NCBI GenBank assembly: GCA_002724245.1
Contig: PBOG01000211.1
Span: forward strand, 1-47,831
Reading direction: 5' to 3'
From: Planctomycetaceae bacterium
Lineage (GTDB): Bacteria > Planctomycetota > Planctomycetia > Pirellulales > Pirellulaceae
Length of the DNA stretch: 47,831 nucleotides
The notes under the pieces are model-generated. The model saw only the letters and a list, made by a program, of their open reading frames with translations, was not told where the DNA came from and did no database searches. The translations under genes and the position numbers were made by a program. Positions 15,769-24,690 of this stretch are shown here, in pieces (position 1 is the first letter of the stretch; the number at the start of each line of letters is the position of its first letter).

Positions 15769-17727
15769 TTAACTGGAGAAATAGGTGTCGCCGCTGAGAC
15801 TCTGCTGGTAGGTGGCGACCATCTTTGTCGCCTGCTGGCTGTTCAGCTTGCCCTCTTGAACCGCGGAAGCGGCGAGATCCCGAACGCGGTCAACGAGGTG
15901 GGAAGGGTCGTAGGCAACATAGCCCAGCACCTCGGCGAGAGAATCGCCACGACAGTGTGTGAGTGAATGGCCGTTTCCGGCGAGTTGTATACTGATCACA
16001 TTGGTGTCACCCAGCAGGTTGTGCAGGTCTCCCAGCGTCTCCTGGTACGCACCTACCAGGAATACACCTAGGTGATAGGGAGTCGTGGAGTCGATGGTGT
16101 GTAGGGGCAAGCAGGGACGGCGTTGTCCATTTACAACGAATTCATCCAGTCTTCCATCACAATCACAGGTGATGTCTGCCACGATGGCGTTTTGTGTAGG
16201 CCTTTCATTGAGGCGATGAATGGGCATCATGGGAAACCACTGGTCGATTGCCCAGCTGTCGGGGAGGGATTGGAAGATGCTGAAATTGCCGTAATAGACA
16301 TCGTGACCGTCGGGAAGCGACTCCAATCCTTCCGGGACGTGGCTGAGGCCCTTCAGGCGACGTTGCAGGCGAGACAAGATCCCACGAAAAAGGTAATCCG
16401 CATGAGCCCGCTCCCGGAGGGAAATGCGGCCGTGATTGAATAGTGCGAGAAGCTCGCTGCGGTAATAGACGGCGTCGTTGTAACACTCCTGCATGTTGTG
16501 ATCGTTCAATCGTGCTTCGACTGCGTGCAGGCTCTTGAGAAAGTTATGCGACGGCGCGTTGACGGTCTGAGGAGAGGTGGGGCCATGGAAGCGGTTGACT
16601 TCCAGGACATTGAATATCAGGGCCGAGTAATATGCGGTTAACGCACGACCGGACTCGCTGACAATGTCAGGATGTGCCTGTCCGGTCTCGGCACAGACGG
16701 TGCTGATTGCCTCGACGACGTCAAAGGCGTATTCCAAGGTGCCGTAGTTGCGGCTACTTGTGCTGTTGGTCTGTGACCCATCGTAGTCGACAGCCAGCCC
16801 GCCACCGATGTCCAATAAGCCCATTGCCGCACCCTCACGCGCCAGTTCCACGTAGATGCGTGATGCTTCCATGGCCGCATCGCGGATCGCTCGAATGTCC
16901 GGGATCTGCGATCCCTGGTGGTAGTGGAGCATGCGGAGTGACGAAAGGTTGCCGGTGGAACGGAGCGTCTCTACGACCCGTAAAATCTGTTCCGCGCTGA
17001 GGCCGAATACACTGCCGTCCCCACTGGATCGTGACCATTGCCCTTCGTGCCGGGTAGCGAGTTTAGCACGCACACCAAGAGCCGGAGTCACGCCCAGACG
17101 CGCCGCTCGATCGAGAATCAGCTCCAGCTCGCCGGGCATCTCCAACACCAGGATAACTTGCAAACCCAGTTGCTGGGCGCTAAGTGCGAGGTCGACAAAC
17201 TGGCAGTCCTTGTAGCCGTTGCAGACGAGTAAGGCTTCCGGGTCACGCAGGTACGCCAGGGCCGCCAACAGCTCAGGTTTGCTGCCGACTTCCAGTCCGA
17301 AATGATAGCGTTTTCCACAGCGGGTTACCTCTTCGAGAACCTGACGCTGTTGATTGACTTTGATGGGGTAGACGCCGCGGTAGCAACCTTGGTAGTCGCA
17401 CCGCTGCATCGCGTTGTGGAAGGACTGGTTGAGTCGGTCCAGTCGCGCAGCCAGCAGATCGGGGAAGCGGAGCAGGAGTGGGGTGTTCAGGCCTCGGCGT
17501 TGGGCTTCGTCCACAATGCCAGGAAGGCCCAGTGAAATACGTTGGCCCTCGCGATCCAGATAGACTTCCGCTTCGCCGCGGGGGGAGATACCGAAGAACC
17601 CATTCGACCAGCTGTCGACACCGTAGGCTGCCAGGGAGTCGACGATGGTCCAGTCTGGAGAGCCGGTCGACAACCGGGGCTCGATTGTTGGGCGAACGTC
17701 GCGGAGATGGGGGGGGCGGAGGTCCAT
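15769..17727 (-). CDS. speA: biosynthetic arginine decarboxylase SpeA
   Basis: The 652-residue length fits the SpeA class of fold-III PLP decarboxylases, which convert arginine to agmatine and CO2 for polyamine synthesis. The cofactor lysine is K123 in YPIKVNQQ. Further hallmarks are LEVGSKPELLAAL, the cofactor-phosphate region LLDIGGGLAVDYDGSQ, VSESGRALTAYYSAL, and near the end LFLVGAYQE-like FLVGAYQETLGDLHNLLGD. ATG 17727 begins the segment that matches the family; the frame is open upstream to 17841 but that part is low-complexity. It is divergent from a nitrilase-family gene 272 bases away that could act later in agmatine breakdown. No agmatine deiminase or spermidine synthase is in the window. 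Confidence 0.95.
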   Translation of the reverse strand: MDLRPPHLRDVRPTIEPRLSTGSPDWTIVDSLAAYGVDSWSNGFFGISPRGEAEVYLDREGQRISLGLPGIVDEAQRRGLNTPLLLRFPDLLAARLDRLNQSFHNAMQRCDYQGCYRGVYPIKVNQQRQVLEEVTRCGKRYHFGLEVGSKPELLAALAYLRDPEALLVCNGYKDCQFVDLALSAQQLGLQVILVLEMPGELELILDRAARLGVTPALGVRAKLATRHEGQWSRSSGDGSVFGLSAEQILRVVETLRSTGNLSSLRMLHYHQGSQIPDIRAIRDAAMEASRIYVELAREGAAMGLLDIGGGLAVDYDGSQTNSTSSRNYGTLEYAFDVVEAISTVCAETGQAHPDIVSESGRALTAYYSALIFNVLEVNRFHGPTSPQTVNAPSHNFLKSLHAVEARLNDHNMQECYNDAVYYRSELLALFNHGRISLRERAHADYLFRGILSRLQRRLKGLSHVPEGLESLPDGHDVYYGNFSIFQSLPDSWAIDQWFPMMPIHRLNERPTQNAIVADITCDCDGRLDEFVVNGQRRPCLPLHTIDSTTPYHLGVFLVGAYQETLGDLHNLLGDTNVISIQLAGNGHSLTHCRGDSLAEVLGYVAYDPSHLVDRVRDLAASAVQEGKLNSQQATKMVATYQQSLSGDTYFSS

Positions 17728-17953
17728 GCTGGACAGGCGTGTTGGGGCGGGAGGACTGCGGGCAGGCAGCGACCGGTGCAGGGTCTTACCCGCGAAGCCT
17801 GACCAGAATGCGAATACAACAGAGAATCGCAGCCAAGTCAACCCGAACTGGTTGGGCCCGCGTGGAGGGTGGTCCCCCCACTGGCTGACGACGGTCGACG
17901 GACCCTCTATGCTGGCGATAGGGTTTCAGGTTGCTGAGGGGATCGAGCGGCGT

Positions 17954-17980
17954 TTGCCTCATATCGAGTTTGGGTATTGT
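17954..17980 (+). promoter_or_regulatory. weak candidate promoter for the nitrilase-family gene
   Basis: TTGCCT at 17954-17959 and TATTGT at 17975-17980 are separated by 15 bases in the speA/nitrilase divergent gap. The spacer is short and the match partial. The -10 hexamer is the same as in the candidate upstream of the YgiQ-like gene. Confidence 0.22.
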
Positions 17981-17999
17981 TTTTCCATAAGGTGAGCTT

Positions 18000-18878
18000 G
18001 TGAAGACACTCCGTGTGGCCACGTGTCAATTTTCGGTGGAACCCGACGTCGAGCACAACTGCCATTGGGTGCTCAAACAGATGGCACAAGCTGCCCGGGA
18101 AGACGCCCAGATTGCGCATTTTTCGGAATGCGCGTTGTCTGGATATTTGGGTGTCGATTTGCCGGGCGAAGGGCAACTGGATTGGGCGGCCTTGCGGCAT
18201 GCAACCGAACGTATTCAGGAGGCGGCGCGGCGGCTGAAAATGTGGGTGGCGCTCGGGTCGACGCACCAGTTGTCGCCCGGGGTTCGGCCGCATAATTCGG
18301 TCTACGTGATCGATTCGCGTGGTCGGATTGTGGGCCGTTATGACAAACGTTATTGCACTGGGGAAATGCGCCCCGCACCGACATTTGATCTGGCGCACTA
18401 CTCTCCGGGAGGGCATTGCACGACGTTCAAGATCGGAGGTGTACGATGTGGAATATTGATTTGCTACGACTATCGATTTCCCGAATTGTACCGTGAGTAT
18501 CGCAGGCTCGGTGTGGAAGTGCTCTTGCAGTCATTCCATAATGCGCGGGCGACTGTGGTGGATGACCCGAAATACAACATCTGGAAGACGATTGTTCCGG
18601 CCACGATGTCGTGTCGCGCGGCCGAAAACTATTTCTGGATTAGTGCCAATAACAGTACCACGCGCCCTTCCAGATGGGCCAGTTTTGCGGTTCGCCCGGA
18701 TGGGCAAGTCGTCGGTCGCTTGAAGCTCCATCGGTCAGGTGTTTTGCTCACCGAGATGCAGGTGGGTCCTGGGTATTTTGACGCGGCTGGCCCCTGGCGT
18801 GACAGCACCTTGAAAGGTCAGTTGCACAGTGGCCAATTAGTTGACGACCCCAGGTCGCGTGATGTGACGTGCTTGTAA
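18000..18878 (+). CDS. carbon-nitrogen hydrolase (nitrilase superfamily)
   Basis: The 292-residue cytoplasmic enzyme has the Glu-Lys-Cys catalytic triad of the nitrilase superfamily: E43 (FSECALSGYL), K116 (YDKRYCTGE) and C155 (GILICYDYRFPELYREY). Members hydrolyse amides, carbamoyl groups or nitriles. Translation starts at GTG 18000, four bases after AAGGTGAG. It is divergent from speA. N-carbamoylputrescine amidase (AguB) is one member of this superfamily and would fit beside an arginine decarboxylase, but the sequence around the catalytic Cys (YDYRFPEL) is of the general amidase type rather than specifically AguB-like, so that assignment is only a possibility. It converges on the aldo/keto reductase gene with an eight-base gap. 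Confidence 0.85.
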   Translation: MKTLRVATCQFSVEPDVEHNCHWVLKQMAQAAREDAQIAHFSECALSGYLGVDLPGEGQLDWAALRHATERIQEAARRLKMWVALGSTHQLSPGVRPHNSVYVIDSRGRIVGRYDKRYCTGEMRPAPTFDLAHYSPGGHCTTFKIGGVRCGILICYDYRFPELYREYRRLGVEVLLQSFHNARATVVDDPKYNIWKTIVPATMSCRAAENYFWISANNSTTRPSRWASFAVRPDGQVVGRLKLHRSGVLLTEMQVGPGYFDAAGPWRDSTLKGQLHSGQLVDDPRSRDVTCL

Positions 18879-18886
18879 TCCGGTGG

Positions 18887-19858
18887 TCACCAGACCGTCA
18901 ATTCGACGCGATGTTGATCGAGCGCTGCGAGCTCCTGTTCGTTGAGAGACCACCCGAATGCTCCGAGGTTATCGTCGAGTTGAGTGATCGTGTCCGCACC
19001 TGTGATGGCCACGCTCACGTGCGGTTGGGAGAGGACCCAGTTGAGAGCCAGTTGAGGCATGGTGACACCGCGGGCCTGGGCGGTGTGGCGAGCGGCCTCC
19101 AGCAGGTCGGCGGAAGGACCTCGCATGATGGTATCGAATTCGGGACGCCGAGCGTCCCACAGCGACCCCGCGGGAGGTGCGGTGCCCGGTTGGTAGTTGC
19201 CACTCAACAAGCCAACAGCAAGTGGGCTATAGGCCATTAATCCGAGTCGCTGGTCTTCGACCAGCGGTAGCATTTCACGTTCGATCTGGCGGTTAAGGAG
19301 ACTGTAGTTGTTTTGTGAGCAGATGGGGCGCGTGATCGCTTGCCGCTCACATGTCCAAAGCGCTTTGCAGAGTTGCCATGCCTGGTAGTTGCAGCACCCG
19401 ATGTGCCTCACCTTGCCGCTTTTTACCAGTTGGTCCAGCGCGGCGAAGGTCTCCTCCAGGGGGGTGAGGTGGTCAAAGACGTGCAGCAGGTACAGATCGA
19501 TTGTGTCGGTCCGCAAACGCCGCAGAGACTGTTCGGCTTGCAATACGATGTTGGCTCCACTGCCACCACCGCCATCGAACCCGAGTCCGACTTCGGCACC
19601 CACTTTGGTGGTAATCACGACCTCCTGGCGGTGCTGGGCCAGAACCCGCCCGAGAATTTCTTCTGAGCTGCCATGTTCATTTGGCGCCCCAGTCAGGAGG
19701 CGGTATTTGTTGGCACAATCAATGAAATTGATTCCTGAGGCGATGGCGTGTTCGATCAGGCGCTGCGCCTCGCGTTCAGAATCCTGCCCGCGGAATCCAA
19801 GTCCCAGTGCGAGACGCGAAACACGTAAATCGGTGTTGCCCAGATTGGTATACTGCAC
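18887..19858 (-). CDS. aldo/keto reductase
   Basis: A 323-residue (alpha/beta)8-barrel oxidoreductase of the aldo/keto reductase superfamily, using NADPH to reduce carbonyls. The catalytic tetrad is visible: D47 and Y52 in FIDCANKY, K85 in TTKVG and H126 in YLLHVFDH. The motifs IGCCNYQAWQ and QNNYSLLNRQIEREMLP, and the cofactor-binding C-terminal segment ALNWVLSQPHVSVAITGA, are typical. The usual DTA-x-x-YG around the catalytic Asp/Tyr is altered to DCANKY, with a longer loop behind it (RLLTGAPNEHGSSEEILG), so the substrate may differ from standard members. The start is GTG 19858 with a GAGAG about six bases upstream. No functional link with the neighbours is obvious. Confidence 0.88.
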   Translation of the reverse strand: MQYTNLGNTDLRVSRLALGLGFRGQDSEREAQRLIEHAIASGINFIDCANKYRLLTGAPNEHGSSEEILGRVLAQHRQEVVITTKVGAEVGLGFDGGGGSGANIVLQAEQSLRRLRTDTIDLYLLHVFDHLTPLEETFAALDQLVKSGKVRHIGCCNYQAWQLCKALWTCERQAITRPICSQNNYSLLNRQIEREMLPLVEDQRLGLMAYSPLAVGLLSGNYQPGTAPPAGSLWDARRPEFDTIMRGPSADLLEAARHTAQARGVTMPQLALNWVLSQPHVSVAITGADTITQLDDNLGAFGWSLNEQELAALDQHRVELTVW

Positions 19859-20057
19859 GGGTTGCTCTCGAAATCAGGGGCGTGCCTCCGCAGGATGCCC
19901 AGCGGGCTCCCTATCATAACCGGGCAAGGGCCGAGGACCTGGCAGGTCGCCAGTTGATGGGACGGGTGCGTAGCGGGTGTTGCCAAGGTACGGCAACGGC
20001 CGGGCAGAGAAGAAGGTGAGATCCGCAGCCAGGTGGCCATGCGGCCAGCTCTCCGGT

Positions 20058-20453
20058 TCAGGCCGATTCGGAAGCGGCTTTCTCGGCACGACGGGCGCGT
20101 CCAGCAGCCCGGAAGGACTGAATACAGGCCACCACATAGGAGGCGCTGAGGATTCCCATGACAACTGTCATCGTCAGGCCCAGATAGCTGGGGCTTTTTT
20201 CGCTGGCCAGGGCGCGGGCAAGATTGCCCAATGCGCCCAGCACGCCGATCAGGCCCACCAGGGCAGAGATGTGCATGGCGTGCATGCGTGCGGATTCCTT
20301 GACGGCCGAGATCACGCCACAGAGCACCAGCAGCACACCGACCACTGAAGGGATGAAGGCGGTGAGGCTTTTACTGTCGGCGTCTGCCATGAAATAACCG
20401 GCAGCCCCGTTGAGGATCAACAGAATTCCGAAAACGTAAGCATAGGTCACCAT
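20058..20453 (-). CDS. small four-helix membrane protein, unknown function
   Basis: A 131-residue protein with about four hydrophobic segments (YVFGILLILNGAAGYFM, SVVGVLLVLCGVISAV, ALVGLIGVLGALGNLA, LTMTVVMGILSASYVVA) and a short Arg/Ala/Glu-rich cytoplasmic tail. It has the look of the small TMEM14-like family, but that is a resemblance of topology only. ATG 20453 is chosen over 20504 because it begins directly with the first helix; the longer form would add 17 polar residues. It sits alone on the minus strand with no clear operon partner. Confidence 0.65.
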   Translation of the reverse strand: MVTYAYVFGILLILNGAAGYFMADADSKSLTAFIPSVVGVLLVLCGVISAVKESARMHAMHISALVGLIGVLGALGNLARALASEKSPSYLGLTMTVVMGILSASYVVACIQSFRAAGRARRAEKAASESA

Positions 20454-20625
20454 AGTGTCGTTCCCACAAAGGTCAGCAGGGTACGGGGGCGGCCGACAAG
20501 CCAACGTGTCGACGCTGAATCCACTATAGGGAGTGGGGATCGCTACGGGAAGGTCGGCAGTACGTCTGAAGGGGCGGGCACCTGCCCAGCCGGTGCTTGG
20601 CTCGTCGATATGTGGGCTGGTGTTC

Positions 20626-20631
20626 TATAAT
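20626..20631 (+). promoter_or_regulatory. perfect -10 hexamer TATAAT directly upstream of a start codon
   Basis: TATAAT ends eight bases before the ATG at 20640. No Shine-Dalgarno sequence lies between. With the usual -10 to +1 distance, transcription would start at about the A of the ATG, suggesting a leaderless transcript for the phosphodiesterase-like gene. The -35 region (about 20603-20608) is poor. Confidence 0.35.
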
Positions 20632-20639
20632 CAGATCCT

Positions 20640-21995
20640 ATGAATAAATCGTTGTTGATTATCAATATTGCTGGGCTCGGCGCGGAGGCAATCACCTCGG
20701 CGACGCCGAATCTGCTGGGACTGAGTGAAGTGGGAGGCCGACTGGCGGTTCAGCCGCCGGTACCGGCGTTGACGAGTGTTTCCCAGGCCACACTTTTGAC
20801 CGGAACAAGACCGGTTCAGCACGGGATCGTAGCGAATGGGTGGTATTTTCGCGAATTGGCAGAGGTGCTTAACTGGCAGCGTTCCGCGCGGCTCCTGACG
20901 GGTGCCCCGCTGTGGGAGGCCTTTCGCGAACGCGATCCAGGGGTCCGCTGCGCGAATCTGTTCTGGCGTTATGCGACGCATGCGTCGGCAGACCTCAATG
21001 TTACGGAACGTCCTACGTACTGGGCGGATGGGCGGAAGTCGCCTGACATCTACACAGAACCATCCACGGTGCGCGATGAACTGGTTGAACGTTTGGGACC
21101 ATTTCCTTTGTTTCGCTTCTGGGGCCCCGCAGCGGATATCACTTCGTCGCGTTGGATTGCCGATGCGACGCTCCATGTCCTGGGCCAGCAACAGTACGGC
21201 GTGATCCTGACGTATTTGCCGCACTTGGACTACGATCACCAGCGTTATGGGCCCGAGTCGCCGCAGGGTTCTGCAGCGCTTCAGGCCGTCGATCGGGAAG
21301 CGGGACGGTTGATTGATGCCGCACAGGCGGCTGGCCTGCGGGTGGCGGTGTTGTCGGATTATGCCTTCGAAAAGGTGTCGCAACCGGTCTACCTCAATCG
21401 TGTATTGCGTGCGGCCGGTTGGTTACAGGTTCAGCGTGCCGAAAATGGGGAACTCCTGGAACCGGGTGCTTCGACCGCATTTGCCGTCTGCGACCAGCAG
21501 GTAGCGCACATCTACGTGAATAAGCGGTCTGCCGTTGGGGAAGTCCGTAAATTGCTGGCGAACACAGACGGCGTCGAGCGGGTAATGCATGGTGAAGAAA
21601 TGCGCGAGGCCGGGATCGATCACGCGCGTGCGGGCGAAATGCTGGCATTGGCGGCTCCCGACCACTGGTTCGCGTACCCTTACTGGCTCGAAGAGCGACT
21701 GGCTCCGGATTTCGCAGGCTGCGTCGCGATTCATGACAAACCAGGTTTTGATCCAGCTGAGTTGCTGTGGACTCCAGGCTGGCAAGGAAAGCTGAAGGTG
21801 GGCTGGCGGTTGGTGCAGAAATCGCTGGGGTTGCGCGCGCCCTTTGATTTGATCCGCCGGGATCCAACACCAATACGGGGCGCCCACGGCCGCGTTCCGA
21901 CGACAGATGCGAATCGTCCAGTTCTGATTACGAGTTGGCCGATTGAAGCCACACAACCAGTGCCCATGGAGTCGGTCCGGGCACTACTCATCTAG
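20640..21995 (+). CDS. type I phosphodiesterase / alkaline-phosphatase-like protein
   Basis: The 451-residue protein belongs to the alkaline phosphatase superfamily, in the nucleotide pyrophosphatase/phosphodiesterase group, which hydrolyses phosphate mono- or diesters with two metal ions. The nucleophile region is PALTSVSQATLLTG with T45 as the probable catalytic Thr, followed by HGIVANGWYF. The second metal site is seen in YLPHLDYDHQRYGPES, and later VLSDYAFEKV and VCDQQVAHIYVN. The position expected to hold the first metal-binding Asp reads N9 (IINIAGLG), which I recall as common in one bacterial subfamily sometimes found in ebo clusters, but no other ebo-type gene is present here. No signal peptide is seen, so it is probably cytoplasmic. 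The substrate is unknown. A TATAAT lies just upstream of the start. Confidence 0.85.
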   Translation: MNKSLLIINIAGLGAEAITSATPNLLGLSEVGGRLAVQPPVPALTSVSQATLLTGTRPVQHGIVANGWYFRELAEVLNWQRSARLLTGAPLWEAFRERDPGVRCANLFWRYATHASADLNVTERPTYWADGRKSPDIYTEPSTVRDELVERLGPFPLFRFWGPAADITSSRWIADATLHVLGQQQYGVILTYLPHLDYDHQRYGPESPQGSAALQAVDREAGRLIDAAQAAGLRVAVLSDYAFEKVSQPVYLNRVLRAAGWLQVQRAENGELLEPGASTAFAVCDQQVAHIYVNKRSAVGEVRKLLANTDGVERVMHGEEMREAGIDHARAGEMLALAAPDHWFAYPYWLEERLAPDFAGCVAIHDKPGFDPAELLWTPGWQGKLKVGWRLVQKSLGLRAPFDLIRRDPTPIRGAHGRVPTTDANRPVLITSWPIEATQPVPMESVRALLI

Positions 21996-22203
21996 GGCAC
22001 AGGCAGGGGTGGAAAGGGTGATCGATGGTTGCGTGCTGTCGTGACCTGCCTGAAAACGCGATGATGTGCAGGCCGGAATGTTGTGTTCCAGCGGGGCGCA
22101 CCAAGGCGCCTGTGGCGGAGGTGGGATTCCAGCGACGGAGCCAATGTCTGGTATGATGACCGCGCCAGGTGTGAGGATCATTGTCGCGTGTTTCAGGTGA
22201 ACG

Positions 22204-23457
22204 ATGCGTATCTTGCGGGAGGATGTCGGTTGTGTGGTGCTGCTGGTGGCGGTGGCGGTCTCGTCGGCGCCAGCCCAGCGCGTGGCGCTGCAGACGCAAC
22301 GGACATGGCGATTTGAGTCGGATCATGTCTGTATTACGAACGCCTTTCCGGGAGCGCGGCTCAGCGATTGTCAGCGCGTGGCGCGCCACGAGTATCGGCT
22401 GGTCGTACGTCCGGAAAACCAGCCGGTGAATAACAGTGCGTGGTATGCGTTTCGCGTCGACGTTCAGGAAGCGGTGACCCTCACCGTCCACCTTGTCTAC
22501 GAAGGGGGCCGCCACCGCTACCATCCACACCTCAGTCCGGATGGCCGGGTGTGGCATGTGCTTTCCGCGGAACGGTACCGTCACGACCGTGCACAACACT
22601 CTGCCACGTTGACCCTGGCTGCGGTCGTGGAGCACCCGTTATGGGTGGCTGGGTCGGCACTGATTGGCGTAGCCGATCTGGATAAGTGGTGCCAACAGCT
22701 GGCGAACGATCGCTTTGTACAACGTGCGGTGGTTGGGCAATCTCTGGGTGGAAGACCCTTGCACATGCTTACGATTGGAGAAACCACTGCCGCAAATCTG
22801 GTATTCATCATCAGCCGGCAACATCCTCCGGAAGTTGCCGGAACGATGGCGCTGCAAGCATTTGTCGAAAGGCTCTGTGCGAAAGAGTTATTGGCACGCC
22901 AATATCGGCAGGCATTCACCACAGTGGTCGTCCCGTTAATGAATCCGGATGGTGTGATGCAAGGGCACTGGCGGCACAACAATAATGGTGTCGATCTGAA
23001 TCGCGACTGGCGTCTGTTTGCGCAACCGGAAACGCGGCAGGTCCGCGACGCACTTCTTAAGGTTGCGGCCGTAGCAGATGCTCGACCTTTCCTGTTTCTC
23101 GATTTCCACGCTACGCATCGCAACTTGTTCTATACCCAAGCCGACCAGCACGAGACGTTTCCGAAGGATTTTACGCGGCGGTGGCTCGTCGGGCTGCGAC
23201 AGCGTTTCCCGGAATATGAATTTCGCCGGCATGGTTCTCACAATCCGAGGGGAGGCACATCAAAATCGTGGGCGTATGAGCAATTCGGGATTCCTGCGAT
23301 TACCTATGAAGTGGGTGATCGAACCCGACGGGAGTTGATTGATCGTTTCGCGGCGGGTGCGGCTGAGGGCGCGATGAAGCTGCTGCTTGCCGCGTTGGCG
23401 GGTCGTGCCGGCGCAGCGGCGGACAGTTCGCCGTGCGGCGGCGGTGTCTGCCATTGA
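22204..23457 (+). CDS. secreted M14 zinc carboxypeptidase, cytosolic-carboxypeptidase-like
   Basis: A 417-residue metallopeptidase of family M14. Residues about 1-24 form a signal peptide ending near SSAPAQ. An N-terminal beta-sandwich domain (about 30-160) precedes the catalytic domain, the arrangement seen in the cytosolic carboxypeptidase (CCP) branch that in eukaryotes trims polyglutamate. Zinc ligands are H207 and E210 (SRQHPPEVAG) and H302 (LFLDFHATH); the catalytic Glu is E369 (AITYEVGDRT). NNNGVDLNRDW holds the substrate-binding Asn-Arg pair. AGGTGA lies three bases before the ATG, a short spacing. The signal peptide indicates an exported enzyme. Its stop overlaps possible upstream starts of the next gene. 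Confidence 0.88.
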   Translation: MRILREDVGCVVLLVAVAVSSAPAQRVALQTQRTWRFESDHVCITNAFPGARLSDCQRVARHEYRLVVRPENQPVNNSAWYAFRVDVQEAVTLTVHLVYEGGRHRYHPHLSPDGRVWHVLSAERYRHDRAQHSATLTLAAVVEHPLWVAGSALIGVADLDKWCQQLANDRFVQRAVVGQSLGGRPLHMLTIGETTAANLVFIISRQHPPEVAGTMALQAFVERLCAKELLARQYRQAFTTVVVPLMNPDGVMQGHWRHNNNGVDLNRDWRLFAQPETRQVRDALLKVAAVADARPFLFLDFHATHRNLFYTQADQHETFPKDFTRRWLVGLRQRFPEYEFRRHGSHNPRGGTSKSWAYEQFGIPAITYEVGDRTRRELIDRFAAGAAEGAMKLLLAALAGRAGAAADSSPCGGGVCH

Positions 23458-23513
23458 CGAACAGGGCGCAGGTAGCGGAGACGCCGGCGTTGGTCCAGCA
23501 GGAGGGAGTGGTA

Positions 23514-24677
23514 GTGATTGGGACAGCGGACATTGTGATTGTCGGGGGCGGAGTCCATGGCTGCAGTCTTGCTTTCCAACTTGCCGTAGCGGGCGCAGGC
23601 AGCGTGGTGCTGCTGGAGCGGAGTTGCGTCGCAAGTGGCCCCACCGGGCAATCGGGCGCGATGATACGGCCGCTGTTTGACCAGCGGGTTTATGTAGAGC
23701 TGGTGATTGCATCGACACGGATGTTTGAGCAGTGGGACCAGATTGTGGGTGGGGACGCTGGATTTGTACAGCAAGGATTCCTGCGTATCACCAATTCACT
23801 GGATAGCGCGGAGATTGGCGGTGATCTGGCACTGACACGGTTGCTGGGTGAACCTGTGGAGATTCTCGATACAGCACAGTTGGCGGAGCTGGTGCCGATG
23901 GCCAACTTCCGGGACGGTGAGCTGGGAATTCTGTTTCCGCGCGGTGGCTATGCGGATCCCTACCAGGCGACGGTTGACCTTGCTGCTGCGGCAGTCCGTC
24001 ACGGCGCCCAGATTCTAGAGGAAACCCAGGTCACGGGATTGCGGACGAAGTCGGGTCGGATGACAGGGGTCGAGACGACCGATGGGCTTATCGCGACTTC
24101 CGTGGTGGTGAATTGCGCGGGTCCCTGGTCGGACCGGATTGCCCGGATGGCGGGTGTGGAGCTGCCGATTGAGGTACAGCCCGCACCGACCTGCTTGTTT
24201 CGCAGGCCACGAGAAATGGCGACGGTGGGACCGGTACTCTCCGATGGGGTCCACCAGGTGTACTTGCGGGCGGTCGGTGATGCCGTTTACCGCGCGGCGC
24301 ACTTCGGCCGTGCGGAAAGGACGCTGGATCCGGATCTGTTTGACAGGTCGGTGCCGCCGGAGCAACAGCAAATGCTGCGTGACGGGATTGCGCAACGTTA
24401 CGACGCGATGCGACGGACACCCTCACTGGGTGGGTTTACGGCCATCTACGATATGAGTCCAGATGGCCATCCGATGGTCGGTCAACTGGAGGGGGCGGAC
24501 GGGTTCTGGTCGGATTGTGGTTGGAGTGGGAACGGCTTTGCGCCGGCGCCCGCCGCAGGGCGAGCTTTGGCCGCGTTGATTCTTGGACGCGAACCGGACG
24601 TTTCCCTGGCTGGATTTAGTTGGCCTAGAACGGTCGACCTGGGAAGCCGTCTTTATCCGGATTGGATCCACCGGTAA
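23514..24677 (+). CDS. FAD-dependent oxidoreductase (DAO family)
   Basis: The 387-residue protein resembles D-amino acid / sarcosine / glycine oxidases: an N-terminal ADP-binding Rossmann motif (DIVIVGGGVHGCSLA), ASGPTGQSGAMIRP where FAD is often bound in this family, and a C-terminal FAD-contact region GFWSDCGWSGNGFAPAPAAGRALA. It probably oxidises a secondary or alpha-amine with FAD. The start is set at GTG 23514 because GGAGG at 23501-23505 sits eight bases before it and the dinucleotide motif then falls about eleven residues in. The frame is also open from GTG 23433 and TTG 23454, which overlap the end of the M14 gene, but would add a low-similarity tail. The gene converges on a methyltransferase gene with 13 bases between. 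Confidence 0.85.
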   Translation: MIGTADIVIVGGGVHGCSLAFQLAVAGAGSVVLLERSCVASGPTGQSGAMIRPLFDQRVYVELVIASTRMFEQWDQIVGGDAGFVQQGFLRITNSLDSAEIGGDLALTRLLGEPVEILDTAQLAELVPMANFRDGELGILFPRGGYADPYQATVDLAAAAVRHGAQILEETQVTGLRTKSGRMTGVETTDGLIATSVVVNCAGPWSDRIARMAGVELPIEVQPAPTCLFRRPREMATVGPVLSDGVHQVYLRAVGDAVYRAAHFGRAERTLDPDLFDRSVPPEQQQMLRDGIAQRYDAMRRTPSLGGFTAIYDMSPDGHPMVGQLEGADGFWSDCGWSGNGFAPAPAAGRALAALILGREPDVSLAGFSWPRTVDLGSRLYPDWIHR

Positions 24678-24690
24678 AGACTCGGTGAGG

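Noticed and set aside
20631-21383. A 250-codon minus-strand open frame opposite the phosphodiesterase-like gene
   Set aside because: Arg-rich translation without motifs, antisense to a well-supported gene.
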